This document shows positions 24,251 through 35,584 of a DNA stretch of 64,000 nucleotides, piece after piece; the first letter of the stretch is position 1, and each line of letters begins with the position of its first letter. The notes under the pieces are model-generated. The model did no database searches. It had not been told where the DNA came from and worked only from the letters and a program-made list of their open reading frames with translations. Source of the stretch: Chrysomallon squamiferum (taxonomy: Eukaryota; Mollusca; Gastropoda; Neomphalida; Peltospiridae); the NCBI GenBank assembly GCA_012295275.1, contig CM022677.1:6771690-6835689 (forward strand), written 5' to 3'. Position numbers and translations under genes: made by a program.

Positions 24251-24390
24251 TGTTGATATTATTTCTACTGTTAAGACATTATGATTTCTTCTACTAACTA
24301 TATTTTAATAGTAACAAATAACTAAGTGTTAACAATTTGTATTAACAGTTTTTACTGCTAATACACACAACTTGAGTGTTTTGTTTGTAG

Positions 24391-24514
24391 TGTAGTCAAA
24401 ATGTTGTTGGTAAACAGGAATATTTGGATCTGTCAAGTAATTCTTTAGGAAATGATTATTTCTCTCACTGTGTCAGTTCAGCTCTTAAAGAAAACACAAA
24501 ACTTAAAACTCTCG
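24391..24514 (+). CDS. LRR-protein exon 2 of 3
   Basis: Follows a TTTGTTTGTAG acceptor. It reads CSQNVVGKQEYLDLSSNSLG, then NDYFSHCVSSALKENTKLKT, a full LRR of about 28 residues with the LDLSSNSLG core. It ends one base after the last codon before GTTTTC, a weak donor, in phase 1. The next exon supplies the two remaining bases and the joined codon is Glu, giving TLELCVG. The phase agreement supports the model. Confidence 0.65.
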
Positions 24515-24673
24515 GTTTTCTTTTTCTTATTTTTTTAATCATGTCATTTTATTAACTTTTCTTTATCTGCCACTAGTGTACTTTTCATAATAATTTCTCT
24601 ATAATTTCAGAGCTACTGATATCTACTGTGATATTACATTTATTTATTTATTTATTTATTTATTTATTTTCAG

Positions 24674-24831
24674 AGCTATGTGTAGGCTCCACTGATTTGA
24701 AACTCCTCTCATCGACTCTAGTAGAAAACACTGGACTCACAGAACTAGATCTGTCTAGTAATGGATTATCTGATAAAACTGCTCTCACTAAACACTGGAC
24801 TCACACAACTAGAAAGACAATGACAGAATGA
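24674..24831 (+). CDS. LRR-protein exon 3 of 3, damaged at its end
   Basis: After a long ATTT tract and a TTTTCAG acceptor, the frame reads LCVGSTDLKLLSSTLVENTG, then LTELDLSSNGLSDKTAL: another RI-type LRR. The next repeat, expected to read NTGLTQLER, is found one frame away, so a one-base deletion near 24,785 sends the frame to an early stop at 24,831. Either this is a pseudogene or the base call is wrong. Confidence 0.6.
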
Positions 24832-25315
24832 CATTACAGAATGATTTGGCCAGAACACTTTGCAACAAGTGGAAGGAAAGAATGTTATAATTAAATATTT
24901 TAACTAATTAAATCATTTGTTAGTATGTTAGTATTTCAAGTAGAATCCATATTGTGTAATGTAATACTGTATAGTTTAAAATGTTTATTTACTTAATATT
25001 CTTAAACTGGACTAAAGCACAGTGTAAATAACAAATTGTATCAAGTTACAGAATTATTCAAATATATTAAAACATGTTTTTGTAATCTCTTTTACTGATG
25101 TATTGCTATCTTAATCCTTTTATATCAAAGTTAAAAAATAATATTAAACTGATTGAAATTAAGAATATAAAATATTTAATAAATAATTTTTATTATTAAT
25201 ATTTTGTTGAAAAAATAAAACTCTTCTTGCTAAGACAGTGAAATGCAGTTAGAGCTGACAACAAAAATACTACTTTATTGATTAGTTTATTAATGAATAT
25301 TATATTTTGTTGTAG

Positions 25316-25469
25316 GATTCAAGCTGCCTCAGCCAGCACTTCAGTTGAAAATGTTGTAAGACCCATTTTCAGAAAAGGTTCACTAGAGCACAAGAATGCT
25401 ATTACATCACAGTCTTCCCTGTCCAGAGAAAGCTCAACACTTTCAAGAGAAAATATGTCTGAAATGTAA
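25316..25469 (+). CDS. Putative Ser-rich C-terminal exon
   Basis: A TTTTGTTGTAG acceptor is followed by an open frame IQAASASTSVENVVRPIFRK, GSLEHKNAITSQSSLSRESS and a short tail ending TAA. Ser/Thr-rich, Arg/Lys-rich low-complexity tail. Position and strand fit a terminal exon of the LRR gene 500 bases upstream. This is not a recognised domain and the link is inference. Confidence 0.4.
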
Positions 25470-27190
25470 TTTGAATTTCAAAAACTCACTGATCTCCAAG
25501 AGACTGCACTGTCAATGTGATCAGAACATCCAGTGTACTTCATAGCAGATTGCACTTTTTTAATATTTGTTGTGTGCATAGTTATTCTATTTTTATTGCT
25601 GAAAGAGGAATAGAGATTCATCACTGCTATGGAATGCCATTTTTCCAAATAAGCTAAACTTAATGTATATGTGTGGATGTATAGGATTGTAAGATGGATG
25701 GATGATGAATAAGAGATATGAATGGATAAAGTAAAATGGTTAGCCTGGTTAGAGATAGGGAGGGATGATACATTCACATAATATCCAAATAGAATAACTC
25801 ACTGAATGTGATAAATGCTGGATGAATGAAATAATAAATGAATAGAAGCACGTGTAGTTGGATGAGCAGAAATGTGGTTAATTACAGGATGTTATATTGA
25901 TATATAAAATATTTTATTCTAATTGTGTGACAGCATAGAGTGATGTGTGTGTACTTTATAAGATGTCTGTGAAGACAAATCAGTATTTCACATACTCTTA
26001 CTATTTGTACATTTAACAACCTCTAAATATCACTAATTACTCTTTAAAATAAATGACAAATATTTACATTTTAAAAAGTGTAAATATTTAATAAAAAAGA
26101 TTTAAAAAACATTATAAAATAAATTATAAGGTAATGATAATAAGAACAGAAATATAGTCTATTTCGACAAAAATATTCTAAGAAAATGGGTATATATGCA
26201 TAATGTGTGTTCAAGAGTGTGCATGTATTTCTGAGAGAGAGATAGATGAAAAGATAGACTGGAAGTTTGATAGACACAGATATACAGAGAGATGTGTATA
26301 ATGAGATGTGTATATAATTATACAGACAGATACAGAGATATATAGAGAGCTAAGCTGATAGGCATATGTGTATGAGTAATAAAGTGTTAGTAAGTTCATG
26401 TGTTAGAGAGGGTGGGTTTTTGTACATGAGTAAGTGGATTACAGTGCTTATATTGGTATATGTATATTTTATAGATAGATGACTGAAGATAGATAGACAG
26501 ATAGACAGACATACTGGCAGGCAAGTAAATTCATTGGTAGAGAGACACAATTTGGACATTCTGGAGATAACATTATTATGAATGAACACAGGAATAGAGC
26601 AGTGGACAGAAAGCTGTTTGTTTGGATTATCAATGACATATTAATAGTAAAATAATTCCTAAGAATACTAAAGTATTTCAATATACTCAGTCTTTCAAGG
26701 TAAGTTCTTTTTACAATTCTGTATATCAAAATATTAAAAATATTTCAGTATCCATGCAGCCATCATTTTTAAATACATTTTTAAAATCTAGTTTCAAAAG
26801 TCCAGTAAAAATCTCTTTCTATAATCCTGCCTGTCTACATCAGAATCTCTCAGTTATACATTTGTACATGTTTCTATCATCCTTTCTCTCTCAACATAAC
26901 CCAGCACACCATCCTGTACATATCTCATTGTCAGTTCTGTTTATCTATCCATCAGTTTATTCATCTTTACATCTACATGTGTCTGCTGCAGTCAATGTGT
27001 GTGTGTGTCTTTGTCTCTACCTGCTCTCCGAGTTTCAATATTTCAATCTATGTCGCTCTCTGTCTGATTGTCTATCTATATAATACTTCTATGTATATGT
27101 CTGACCTCTCTCTCTCTCTCTCTCTCTCTCAATCTCTGTCTCTCACACAAACACACACACACTCACACACAAACAAACTACATAAACCTC
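25470..27190. other. AT-rich and GATA/CTCT low-complexity region
   Basis: Degenerate GATGGATGAATG, GATAGACAGATAGACAG and pure CTCT (27,095-27,135) tracts followed by ACAC. Several overlapping open frames on both strands consist only of Ser/Leu/Tyr/Cys translated from these repeats. I see no gene. Confidence 0.75.
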
Positions 27191-28240
27191 TAAGATACTA
27201 GACACAATTCACAGACTCTGACAGGATAGTACATGCCAGAGTATCTAATATATTAAGCATCATACACTACACTAGATGAAAAGATATCGTTACTACAGGG
27301 TAGCACATACCACAGAAACTAATATTACTAGATATAGTGCTCTGAATGAAACAAATTGAGTTTCTGACAGGCATGACAAACCACAGCGTCTAACATATTA
27401 GACATTATTCACTGGCTTGTACATACTCTTTGACAGGGACAACAGATCAAAGCCTCTAACATAGTAGACACAATTCACTGGCTTCTACAGACTTTGTCAG
27501 GATAGTACATACAACAGCCTCTAACATACTAGACACAATTCACTGGCCTGTACACAATCTTTGACAGGATAGTACCTAAAACAGCCTCTAACATACTAGA
27601 CACAATTCACTGGGTTGTACAGACTCTTTGACGTGATAGTACATACGACAGCCTCTAACATACTAGACACAATTCACTGTCTTGGACAGACCCTTTGACA
27701 CGATTATACATGTGATGCCTCATACTGGACACAATCCTCTGGCTAGTTGAGACTCTTTGACAGGGACGACAAAGCACAGCCTGTAACATACTAGACACAA
27801 TTCACTGGCTTCTACAGACTCTTTGACAGGATAGTACATACCACTGCCTCTAACATACTAGACACAATTCACTGGCCTGTACACACTCTTTGACAGGATA
27901 GTACATACCACTGCCTCTAACATACTAGACACAATTCACTGGCTTGTACAGACTCTTTGACAGGATAGCACATACAACAGCCTCTAACATACCAGACACA
28001 ATTCACCGTCTTGTACACTATTTGAGTCGATAGTACATATCACAACCCCAAACATACTAGACACAATTCTCTGGCTAGTTCAGACTCTTTGACAGGATAG
28101 TACATACCACATCCTCTAAAATACTAGACACAATTCATTGGCTTGGACAGACTCTATGACAGGATAGTACATACGACTGCCGTACACATACAAGAAACAA
28201 TTCACTGGCTTGTACAGATTGTTTGACAGGACAGTACATA
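27190..28240. repeat. Minisatellite, unit about 67 bp, about 15 copies
   Basis: The unit contains TAACATACTAGACACAATTC, ACTGGCTTGTACAGACTC, TTTGACAGGATAGTACATAC and a CCTC tail, with about 67 bases between equivalent points. Copies near 27,800-27,960 are almost identical; outer copies decay. The array runs directly into the 3' end of the NHL reading frame on the opposite strand and supplies its last dozen codons. Confidence 0.95.
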
Positions 28241-28990
28241 CCAAGTAAATATTTTTATTTCATTGTACTGTAGCACGTACAGTTTGTTGTCATCACAACA
28301 GACACGCCTAGGACTGGACAGTCCATCCTGGTCAGTGAGGATGTCACGTGTAATGTTACCATCTCGTGACAACTGAACAACACAATTTCTAACCCAGTCA
28401 CAAACAAAAATATTTCCCTCCCTGTCACATGTAACACCTTCCAAGACTCTCAGTTTGTCTGAATCACGTGACTCCCATCTGACGTCACCTGATGACATCA
28501 CACAAACTACACTGTTTACATTTGACACAACAATCATACATTGATCGTGAACTGTGAGACGTGACGGTCTGGGGATCAAATCTGTTGAGATAGAATTAAT
28601 GAGCTGGCCACTGTCTGTCAGTATGTCCAAGTACTGATTGTACCCAGTGACCGCGAGACGGTTGCCAGGTAACACAGCGATAAAGTCATAGCCTTTAACA
28701 GTTTTAAATATTTTGATCAGTTTGAAGTTTTCCAAATTTAAAAACAATATTTTATGTTTACCTGGTACAGCAACAACAACAACAACATCACCTAGCTGAT
28801 CACGTGATTCAGCAATACCCCATGGTTCAGAGGAAGTGTTGTATCTGTTTATCAGTGATTTTTTTTCTAAACAAAAACATTTTAGGCAGAGATTGCTAAA
28901 ATCACTAACAACAATTTTACTTTTGTCTGCACCTGACACCAGCATGGAAACCGGGCGAGGATTTTTTGTATCTTGTTGTGTTTTTATGTC

Positions 28991-29330
28991 AATGATGTTT
29001 GTGTGTTTGAGTGTGTCTGTCTGTCTGTCTATCTGTTTGTCAGTGTGTTGTGTTTTTGTGTTAATGGTGTCTGTGTGTTTGAGTGTGTCTGTCTGTCTGT
29101 CTATCTGTGTGTCTGTGTGTTGTGTTTTTGTGTTAATGGTGTCTCTGTGTTTGAGTGTGTCTGTTAGACTGTCTATCTGTGTGTCTGTGTGTTGTGTTTT
29201 TGTGTTAATGTTGTCTGTGTGTTTGAGTGTGTCTGTCTGTCTCTCTATCTATGTGTCTGTGTGTTGTGTTTTTGTGTTAGTGGTGTCTATGTGTTTGAGT
29301 GTGTCTGTCTGTCTGTTTATCTGTTTGTCT
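28991..29330 (-). repeat. In-frame 72-bp coding minisatellite
   Basis: Complete units start at 28,991, 29,063, 29,135 and 29,207, with a partial fifth from 29,279. Each is exactly 72 bases (24 codons), so unit gain or loss keeps the RING and NHL parts in frame. The unit contains TTTGAGTGTGTCTGTCTGTC. The nonsense codon is a single C-to-T change (minus strand CAG to TAG) unique to the fourth unit. Confidence 0.95.
29249..29251 (-). other. Premature TAG separating RING and NHL parts
   Basis: Plus-strand CTA here, where the other units have CTG. The codon is in the common frame (29,770 and 28,945 are 825 bases apart, a multiple of three), and no other stop lies between. Confidence 0.9.
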
Positions 29331-29775
29331 GTTTGGATGGTTGTGGAAATTTCTCCGATGTGCACAGAAATCTCTTTCTTTTTTTCAGATTTTCTGAGAT
29401 TTATTTTCAATTCTGCTTTTTCTATTTCTGAAAGAGAATTTGACAGAAACTCGGAAGTTGTGTTTTGAAGTTTGGTGAATTTTGGAAGGTTTGTTTTTAT
29501 GTCTGACTCTGATTTTTCTTTTAACAAATGTTCACCAAGTTTTATAAAATTTTCATTTTCATCAATTAGATGTTTGTGCTCATTAAACAATTTTTCTATT
29601 TCTGAGTTTACAAAGTTCTGAGATTTTTCTATTTCTCTTATTAACCTGATGTAATTCTGCAGGCATTTCGAGCAGAACGAATGTCCACATGAAAGACCTC
29701 TTGGTTTCTCAAAAATGTCCAAACACAGAGAACACGAAATGTTGTCATCGGAGTTTGAAGCTGTTGCCATATCTG

Positions 29776-29828
<53 letters not shown>
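29776..29828. repeat. (AAT)n microsatellite upstream of the RING-NHL start
   Basis: About 50 bases of AAT triplets beginning six bases upstream of the ATG on the minus strand. The second RING-NHL copy has an AAT/AAC tract in the same position (59,219-59,425). Confidence 0.95.
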
Positions 29829-29929
29829 TGAAAACAACCGACTGGAGGTAAAAATTACATATTAATTCCACTTAATTCATACGACCAATGGTTATATAGC
29901 AATATATGTAGACAGAGAGAAGTGATAGA

Positions 29930-30980
29930 GATATGGTTCAGAGACAGAAGTTATCAAGGTACAGAACGAGATAAAGATACAGATAGAGAGATAGATAGAA
30001 ACGTAGAGAGACAGATGTGATAGAGGTAAAGATAGCGAGAAGCAGAGCCAAATGATAGAGAAGATAATAGGTAGGAAGGCTGAGTCATGGGACAGACATA
30101 GTTAGAGAGACAGAGAGAAATAATCAAGATATAAATAAAGAGATATAGATAGAGAAAGTCATGGGATAGAGATATAGGATGGAAGGTAGTGACAGAGACA
30201 AGTGATAGAGATATAGGTGGAGAGACAGAAAAAATAGAGAGAGTGATGTAGAGATATAGCGAAAGGTACAAGTGACAGAGATAGGTGGAGAGACACAGAC
30301 AGGTAATTGACATTTAGGCAGAGAGTGATTTGGGATACAGATATGTGTAGAGAGACATAGAAATGACACATTTATCAGACGAGAGACATAGAAATGATAA
30401 AAGCAGAGAGAGAAACAAGTGATAGAGAGATATTCACTATATAGACGAATTGATGATGAATGATAAAGAGACAGGTTGACAGACAGATAGGTGGACAGAT
30501 AGATAGTGGAAAACATGGTTACATGGATTGTAGATGTTAAAATAAGGCTGACTGGTTAGACTAACATACAGAAAGACAGAGTGAACAGGCAGACAAACAT
30601 GCAGACAGCGAGAGAAAGATTAATGGACAGAATAACCGATTCGGACAGTTAGAGACACAGATTAGAGTGACAAATATGTGCAAATACTGAACAGTCTAAA
30701 GAGAGACTGAGAGAGAGAAAGAGAGATAGATAGAAACAAACACATAGATAGCTAGATTGATTGACTATATGGACAGATAGCTGGACAAACAAACAGAAGG
30801 TTTTAATACCTGTAAGTTTAACAGTGAGACTGATGAACAGACCCATAGTGTTGACAAATTTACAAATTTACAGAAAGAGAAGAATAGATGAATAGACGAA
30901 CAGACAGACAGAGAGTCAGAAAGACAATTAGAATGATGGATGAATACAGAGATTGAAAGACAGAAAAATAGAAAAATAGA
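29930..30980. repeat. Degenerate GATA/GACA/GAGA purine-rich tract
   Basis: About 1 kb of GATAGAGATATAGATAGAGA-like sequence with strong purine bias on the plus strand, mirrored as CTAT/CTGT at 52,290-53,390. Open frames here are Ser/Leu/Tyr-rich translations of the repeat. Confidence 0.85.
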
Positions 30981-31486
30981 TATGGAAATTTATAGAAACC
31001 GGTATGTCAAGGAAATGTGTTCAAACTGATTTAATGTTGCGATAATGAAACAAAAATTATCATACAGACATTTAAAATGCAACAAACGCTGAATAAAAGC
31101 AAAATGAAATTGTTGTAAAACACCGTAATCATACCTAAATTGTTATGTTTATTTTGACCTTGTTATTATTTTCCTTTTCTATCTTTTTTCTTCAATTTTT
31201 TTCTTATAATTTATCTATTGACTATTTACACTTTACAAAAGGTAAATATTTGTTATTTTGTTTTAAAGAGTAATTACTGATATTAAAGAGCAAAAATTAA
31301 AATAGTGAGAGGGAGACAGGAATACTGACTTGTTTTTATAGATTTATATCAGCCCATACTCTGGCGCTGTCTCTGTCTGTCTCTCTTAGAAAGCAAATAA
31401 TATAATGTATTAATAATTTCTTTTTATTTATTTATTTATTTATTTATACAAGCAAGGAAAAGATACAAAAACAACAACAACAACAC

Positions 31487-31521
<35 letters not shown>

Positions 31522-32280
31522 GTAGAAGAATTCGCGATATTAGGGCCATCGCAAATAAAGTAATAGTAATACTACAGACAAACTTAAATCACCACAGCGC
31601 TTTACAGCAAAGCATTTCATAATATTCTGACATTTAAAAATACGTCTATACTGCTCAGCTGTTGGTGGAATGACTTCCTGTGAATCAGTAATGAATACAC
31701 CCAGTGAGTAGTTGCTACAACATTTTTTTCTTACTTCTAAAATAAATTTTTCACTTAAGGTCTATCTTGCTAACAGATGCTTTACTCGAAAAGATTTATC
31801 TTTTAAATATTATAAAAGCTTTGTATATTTTTGTTATTTGTTTTATTTCTGAGCTAAGTCTGCGGAATGTATTTAGGTAGCCAGGGATAGGTTGACCTAG
31901 AGACTAACAACGTCAGACTAGATTTATTATTTCATTGTGCAATGTCTTACCATCTGTTTTACTGAGCTTTTTATTAAAACTCTTCTAAATCGGTTACGTA
32001 AACACCTCAGTGGACTTTTCTCTTTATTTACGTTTGATTGCCACTGTTTATTTGTAATAGTTCGTAAGCTTTCTGTCTTGTTTACTAAACTGTTTACTGT
32101 GTTGGTAAATTGTTTGTTTCAGTCAGTGTTTACTTACTCAAGCTGTTGTTTTTTTTTTGTTGTTGTTGGTGTTTCATAGTTTTATGAGTATTTTATTATG
32201 TTTATTGTTTATACTAATTTGTTTTAGCTATAACAACAACAACAACAACAAAACAACAATAATAAAATTAATATAAATGA
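30980..32280. other. AT-rich non-coding part of the left arm
   Basis: Contains ATTT (31,425-31,450), (AAT)n (31,490-31,520) and AAC tracts. It mirrors 50,130-52,280. The conserved block at 31,560-31,900 has no open frame with family resemblance. I see no gene. Confidence 0.65.
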
Positions 32281-32284
32281 GACA

Positions 32285-32480
32285 AATCTTTTCGTTAATA
32301 CAGCTAATATCACCTTTCTGTACAGTATTTATTTACTTAATGTCTGCTAATATCACGTTGCTGTACAGTATTTATTTACTTAATGATGCTATATTATGTT
32401 ACAGTACAGTATTTATTTACTTAATATTACGTTATTGTACACTATTTATTTACTTAATGCTGCTAATATCAGAGTTTACA
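32285..32480 (+). repeat. Minisatellite, about 4 units of the 42-bp family
   Basis: GCTAATATCACGTTGCTGTAC and CAGTATTTATTTACTTAATG units (trimmed landmarks), the same family as 6,880-8,440 but with few copies. Confidence 0.9.
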
Positions 32481-32559
32481 AGATTAATAACTTAAAACTG
32501 ACATTTAATTACACTCCATATCGAGATTCTTCCTGATTTTTTTTTCTGTTCTTTGTTTC

Positions 32560-32770
32560 TGAAGGCTCATTCACATCCAAAAACTGTATATTTTTCATCT
32601 TGTCTGCAAGGCGACCTAATTGATAGCAGTGATCTGCATATACATTATTCATTTATAAAACCCGTTTGCTAATCTTGTTGCTAATTTCTTTGTATTTTTA
32701 AGAAGCAACAGAGCTGCAGACAACCCTTCTAAATCTTCAAAACTTGAGAAGTGCGACACTTCTAAATGAC
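32560..32770 (-). pseudogene. P4HA: Inverted P4HA substrate-domain fragment, locus 2
   Basis: The minus strand carries FEDLEGLSAALLLL, a degenerate central part, and NQLGRLADKM, matching SYEDLEG...RLQDTY...YQLGRLAYKM of the P4HA substrate domain. Frames are broken. It is placed head-to-head with the plus-strand P4HA copy that starts about 550 bases downstream. Confidence 0.75.
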
Positions 32771-33319
32771 AGCTGTAATGCACATTTTAATGTTTCTTTT
32801 TCTTCTTGAGGAGTGTTTTTTCTTCTGTATCTTACTTTATTCTGACATAATCAAATTATTAATGTAATTTCCATCATGATAGAAAGACAGACAGACAAAT
32901 AGAAAAATAGGTAGTTACATATAATCAAAGGATAACAGAAACTTAACATACCAAAAGTGTTTCAAACACATACACACACAAAAACTCGGAGACAAAAACA
33001 AATGTACAATAAATAAGAAAAAGTAAAAATAATAAAATAAACGAATAAAATGAAATAGAAATGAAAGATAAAATAATGAAACGTGTTATTTTATCCCTCC
33101 CCCATCATTTTAATAATCTGCGTATTTTAAACTGATATATATTTAGAATTATATTCATCATAACTCTACTTTTATACCAGATATTTAGGTATTCATATCA
33201 CTAGTAGACACCTTCAAATATGTATCAGCAGTACATTATTTTAGTTTTGCTTTTATCAGCTGTGAATTCAGAACTGTTTACGTCCGTTTCACATCTCTAC
33301 AGGTCTGTACTAACAGGAA

Positions 33320-34680
33320 GAGACTTGGCAACAAGGAACTAAATTGGAAAAGTTGAAAACAATTTCAGATCAAATGGAACATCAGTGTTCGACAGCACTA
33401 AAAGATCCAAATCGTTACATAGCCAACCCGATTGGTGCGTTTTTATATATTAAACTGTTCACTGGGAACGAGATGTACAACCTATTCTTCACCAAAATAT
33501 TACGTCCAGACAGTGCTACATGAACTACAAGAAATTCGTGAACATCTTCCAAGTTACGAAGATTTAGAAGGGGTCGCTGCAGCTGTGTTTCGACTTCAAG
33601 ACACGTACAAATTAAATGTGACAAGATTAGCAGACGGTTTTATATATAAACGATATATACAGAGATTATCAGCAGAAGACTGTTATCAGTTAGGTCGCCT
33701 TGCATACAAAATGAAAAAATACAACTATGTACATATTTGAATGTGCATAAGTCTCGAGAAACAAAGAACGGAAACAATTCAGAGCGTATTTCATGACTAT
33801 GAAATTAACGGTAGAGAATTAGCGGGACAGATAGAACACGTTTTAAATCTGACAAATGAACAGTTAATTTTAACTCCTGGACTTGAACGTGCTCCAAACA
33901 GAAGGAAAAAGTATTCAAGGGCAGAAAAGAGAAAAGAAAATACCAGAGTTAAAGAAAAAACAACTTTCGATGCTCTCTGTCGTGGTGAAGACGTTATTAA
34001 AGTACGAGAGAGACATCGTCTGAAATGTCGCTACCATTACAACAACAAAAATCCACTTCTAATTCTTAAGCATGCTAAAGAAGAGATTCTGCATTTCTCA
34101 CCGAAAATTGTTCTGTATCATGATTTTATCAGTGATGCTGCAATTGAAGAAATTAAAACAGTTACCATGCCACTTTTACAAGCATCTGAAATCAATCACG
34201 GTGGAAAAAATATCAAATCTGAGAAAAGAATTAACAAACATACATGTCTAGGAAGAGGTTGCATAGAAGCAGACACGAGAAGTCAGAGAAGAATTGAAGC
34301 AATCACAGGTCTTTCAATGAAAGCTTCAGAACCACTTCAGGTGGCAAACTACGGAATAGGCGGACAGTTCACGGCTCATACTGATATTTCAACATAGCAT
34401 ATTCTTCCGGTGAAAACAGAATTGCTACGTGGTTAAACTATATGAGTGATGTAGAAGGAGGTGCAACAGTGTTTCCTTGTCTTGGTGTAAGAATACAACC
34501 GAAAGCAGGTGCAGCTATATTTTGGTATAATTTATATCGGAATGGTTCACATAACAAAATGACAATTCACGGAGCTTGTCCCGTTCTTATTGGCTCTAAA
34601 TGGGTGGCCACATACTGATTTCTAGAAAAGGGGCAAGTATTCAAGCGACCATGTTCCACAAATCCAGAAGAATAAATGAA
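33320..34680 (+). pseudogene. P4HA: Prolyl 4-hydroxylase alpha, nearly full-length pseudogene
   Basis: Domain order matches P4HA. An N-terminal helical region (KLEKLKTISDQMEHQ, DPNRYIANPIGAF) leads to the peptide-binding domain (SYEDLEG, RLQDTYKLNVTRL, AEDCYQLGRLAYKM). The linker (FDALCRGED, HRLKCRY) precedes the catalytic domain (PKIVLYHDFISD, GIGGQFTAHTD, NRIATWLNYMSDVEGGATVF, FWYNLYRNGSHN, TIHGACPVLIGSKW). The iron ligands HxD and distal His and the 2-oxoglutarate Lys are all present. Lesions: frameshifts near 33,460 and 33,520, TGA at 33,738 where the 8,851 copy has TGG, and a one-base loss near 34,386 just after the HTD motif. No intron is visible, so it may be a processed or intronless copy. 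No signal peptide is recognisable at the start. Confidence 0.92.
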
Positions 34681-35399
34681 ACACGATGCAACTTTTAATG
34701 TGCGCAGATCCTAGAAAGAGATTTTCTGCTTATTGATTAATTTGTTGTTTGTAAACATTTTCCATAGGCATTTATTTAAAATAATAAATGAATAATAAAA
34801 TATATAGTAAAAGTATTTCTTATTGGATTTTATTGCTTTCTTTTATTATTATTATTTTTTTCATCCCTTCTTTCTTTCTTGGTTAATTCCGCAGTATTTT
34901 TCAAAGATGCCTGTTTATGTAAATAGTTACTCTCGTTCAAAATATAATGATTACGTCCTCTTGTCTCTCGATTTTCTTCAAGGCCTTAGAATCATTGCAA
35001 ATGCTACACTTTGCCTTTAGACATAAGATACAACGACAAACCTATATAAACATGCTTGCTCATTGTAACATCTGTTACACTAGTTAATTCTTTGTTCTTG
35101 AGATGAAAATTAAAGATTTAACTTGTAAAACGGGATATATTTTTAAGGATTGTTTAATTAATTAATTTATTTATTTACTAAAAAATAATAATAAAAAAAC
35201 AACAACAAAATAATCAAATATGCTGTATGTGAATATTTATAATAATTTTTTTTTTTTTATATTGTTATTTTCATAGGTCCGTATGTTTAAAGTATTAAAT
35301 TTACCAGTGTCTACTTATTTCAGCAAACGTCGACAAGTCTCTTTTGATATGCACAGCAAATTTGTATTATCACTAGTCAATAATGGGTTACACAGCTTG

Positions 35400-35445
35400 T
35401 AATAATTAAATCATATATATATATATATATATATATATACTGTCC
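35400..35445. repeat. (AT)n microsatellite
   Basis: Short pure AT run; its mirror at 47,010-47,030 is shorter. Confidence 0.9.
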
Positions 35446-35527
35446 ATTGTAGATGTAAATTGTCATTACGTATATGATGCGTTAAACAATGAGGTGAACA
35501 AACAAGTACACTTATATTAGAAACTGG

Positions 35528-35583
<56 letters not shown>
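35528..35583. repeat. (CT)n microsatellite
   Basis: More than 50 bases of CT, mirrored in the other arm by GT followed by GA at 46,809-46,911. Confidence 0.97.

Positions 35584-35584
<1 letters not shown>

Larger units (their letters stand above)
28202..29770 (-). pseudogene. Intronless RING-NHL (TRIM-type) gene with one nonsense codon
   Basis: One frame of 523 codons on the minus strand is broken once, by TAG at 29,249-29,251. The N-terminal part starts MATASNSDDNISCSLCLDIF; the RING ligands C..C, C.H..C..C are present (CSLC, CGHSFCSKC) but the last CxxC pair is absent. A Glu/Lys-rich coiled coil follows. Codons 147-260 are built from four complete 24-residue repeats (KHTDTINTKTQHTDT type). 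The remaining 240 residues read as NHL/beta-propeller: GADKSKIVVSD, GVTCDREGNIFVCDW, NCVVQLSRDG, LSSPRRVCCDDNKLYVLQ. RING-NHL proteins usually act as ubiquitin ligases. The last 12 residues derive from the flanking minisatellite. Start chosen at the Met before the RING, just downstream of an (AAT)n tract. Without the stop it would be a normal-length protein; a polymorphism or error is possible. Confidence 0.85.

Noticed and set aside
23793-24284. 163-residue Ile/Thr-rich open frame and its antisense partner
   Set aside because: Only the first 40 residues are an LRR exon; after the GTGAGT donor the frame reads through an AAT/ACT microsatellite in the intron.
28836-29468. 210-residue plus-strand frame with VCVFECVCLSVY-type repeats
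   Set aside because: Antisense of the RING-NHL coding minisatellite; the minus strand carries recognisable domains.
29954-30516. Several overlapping Ser/Leu/Tyr-rich open frames here and at 52,761-53,731
   Set aside because: All come from degenerate GATA/GACA repeats, which lack stops in several frames by composition. The fact that they are mirrored reflects the palindrome, not coding constraint.
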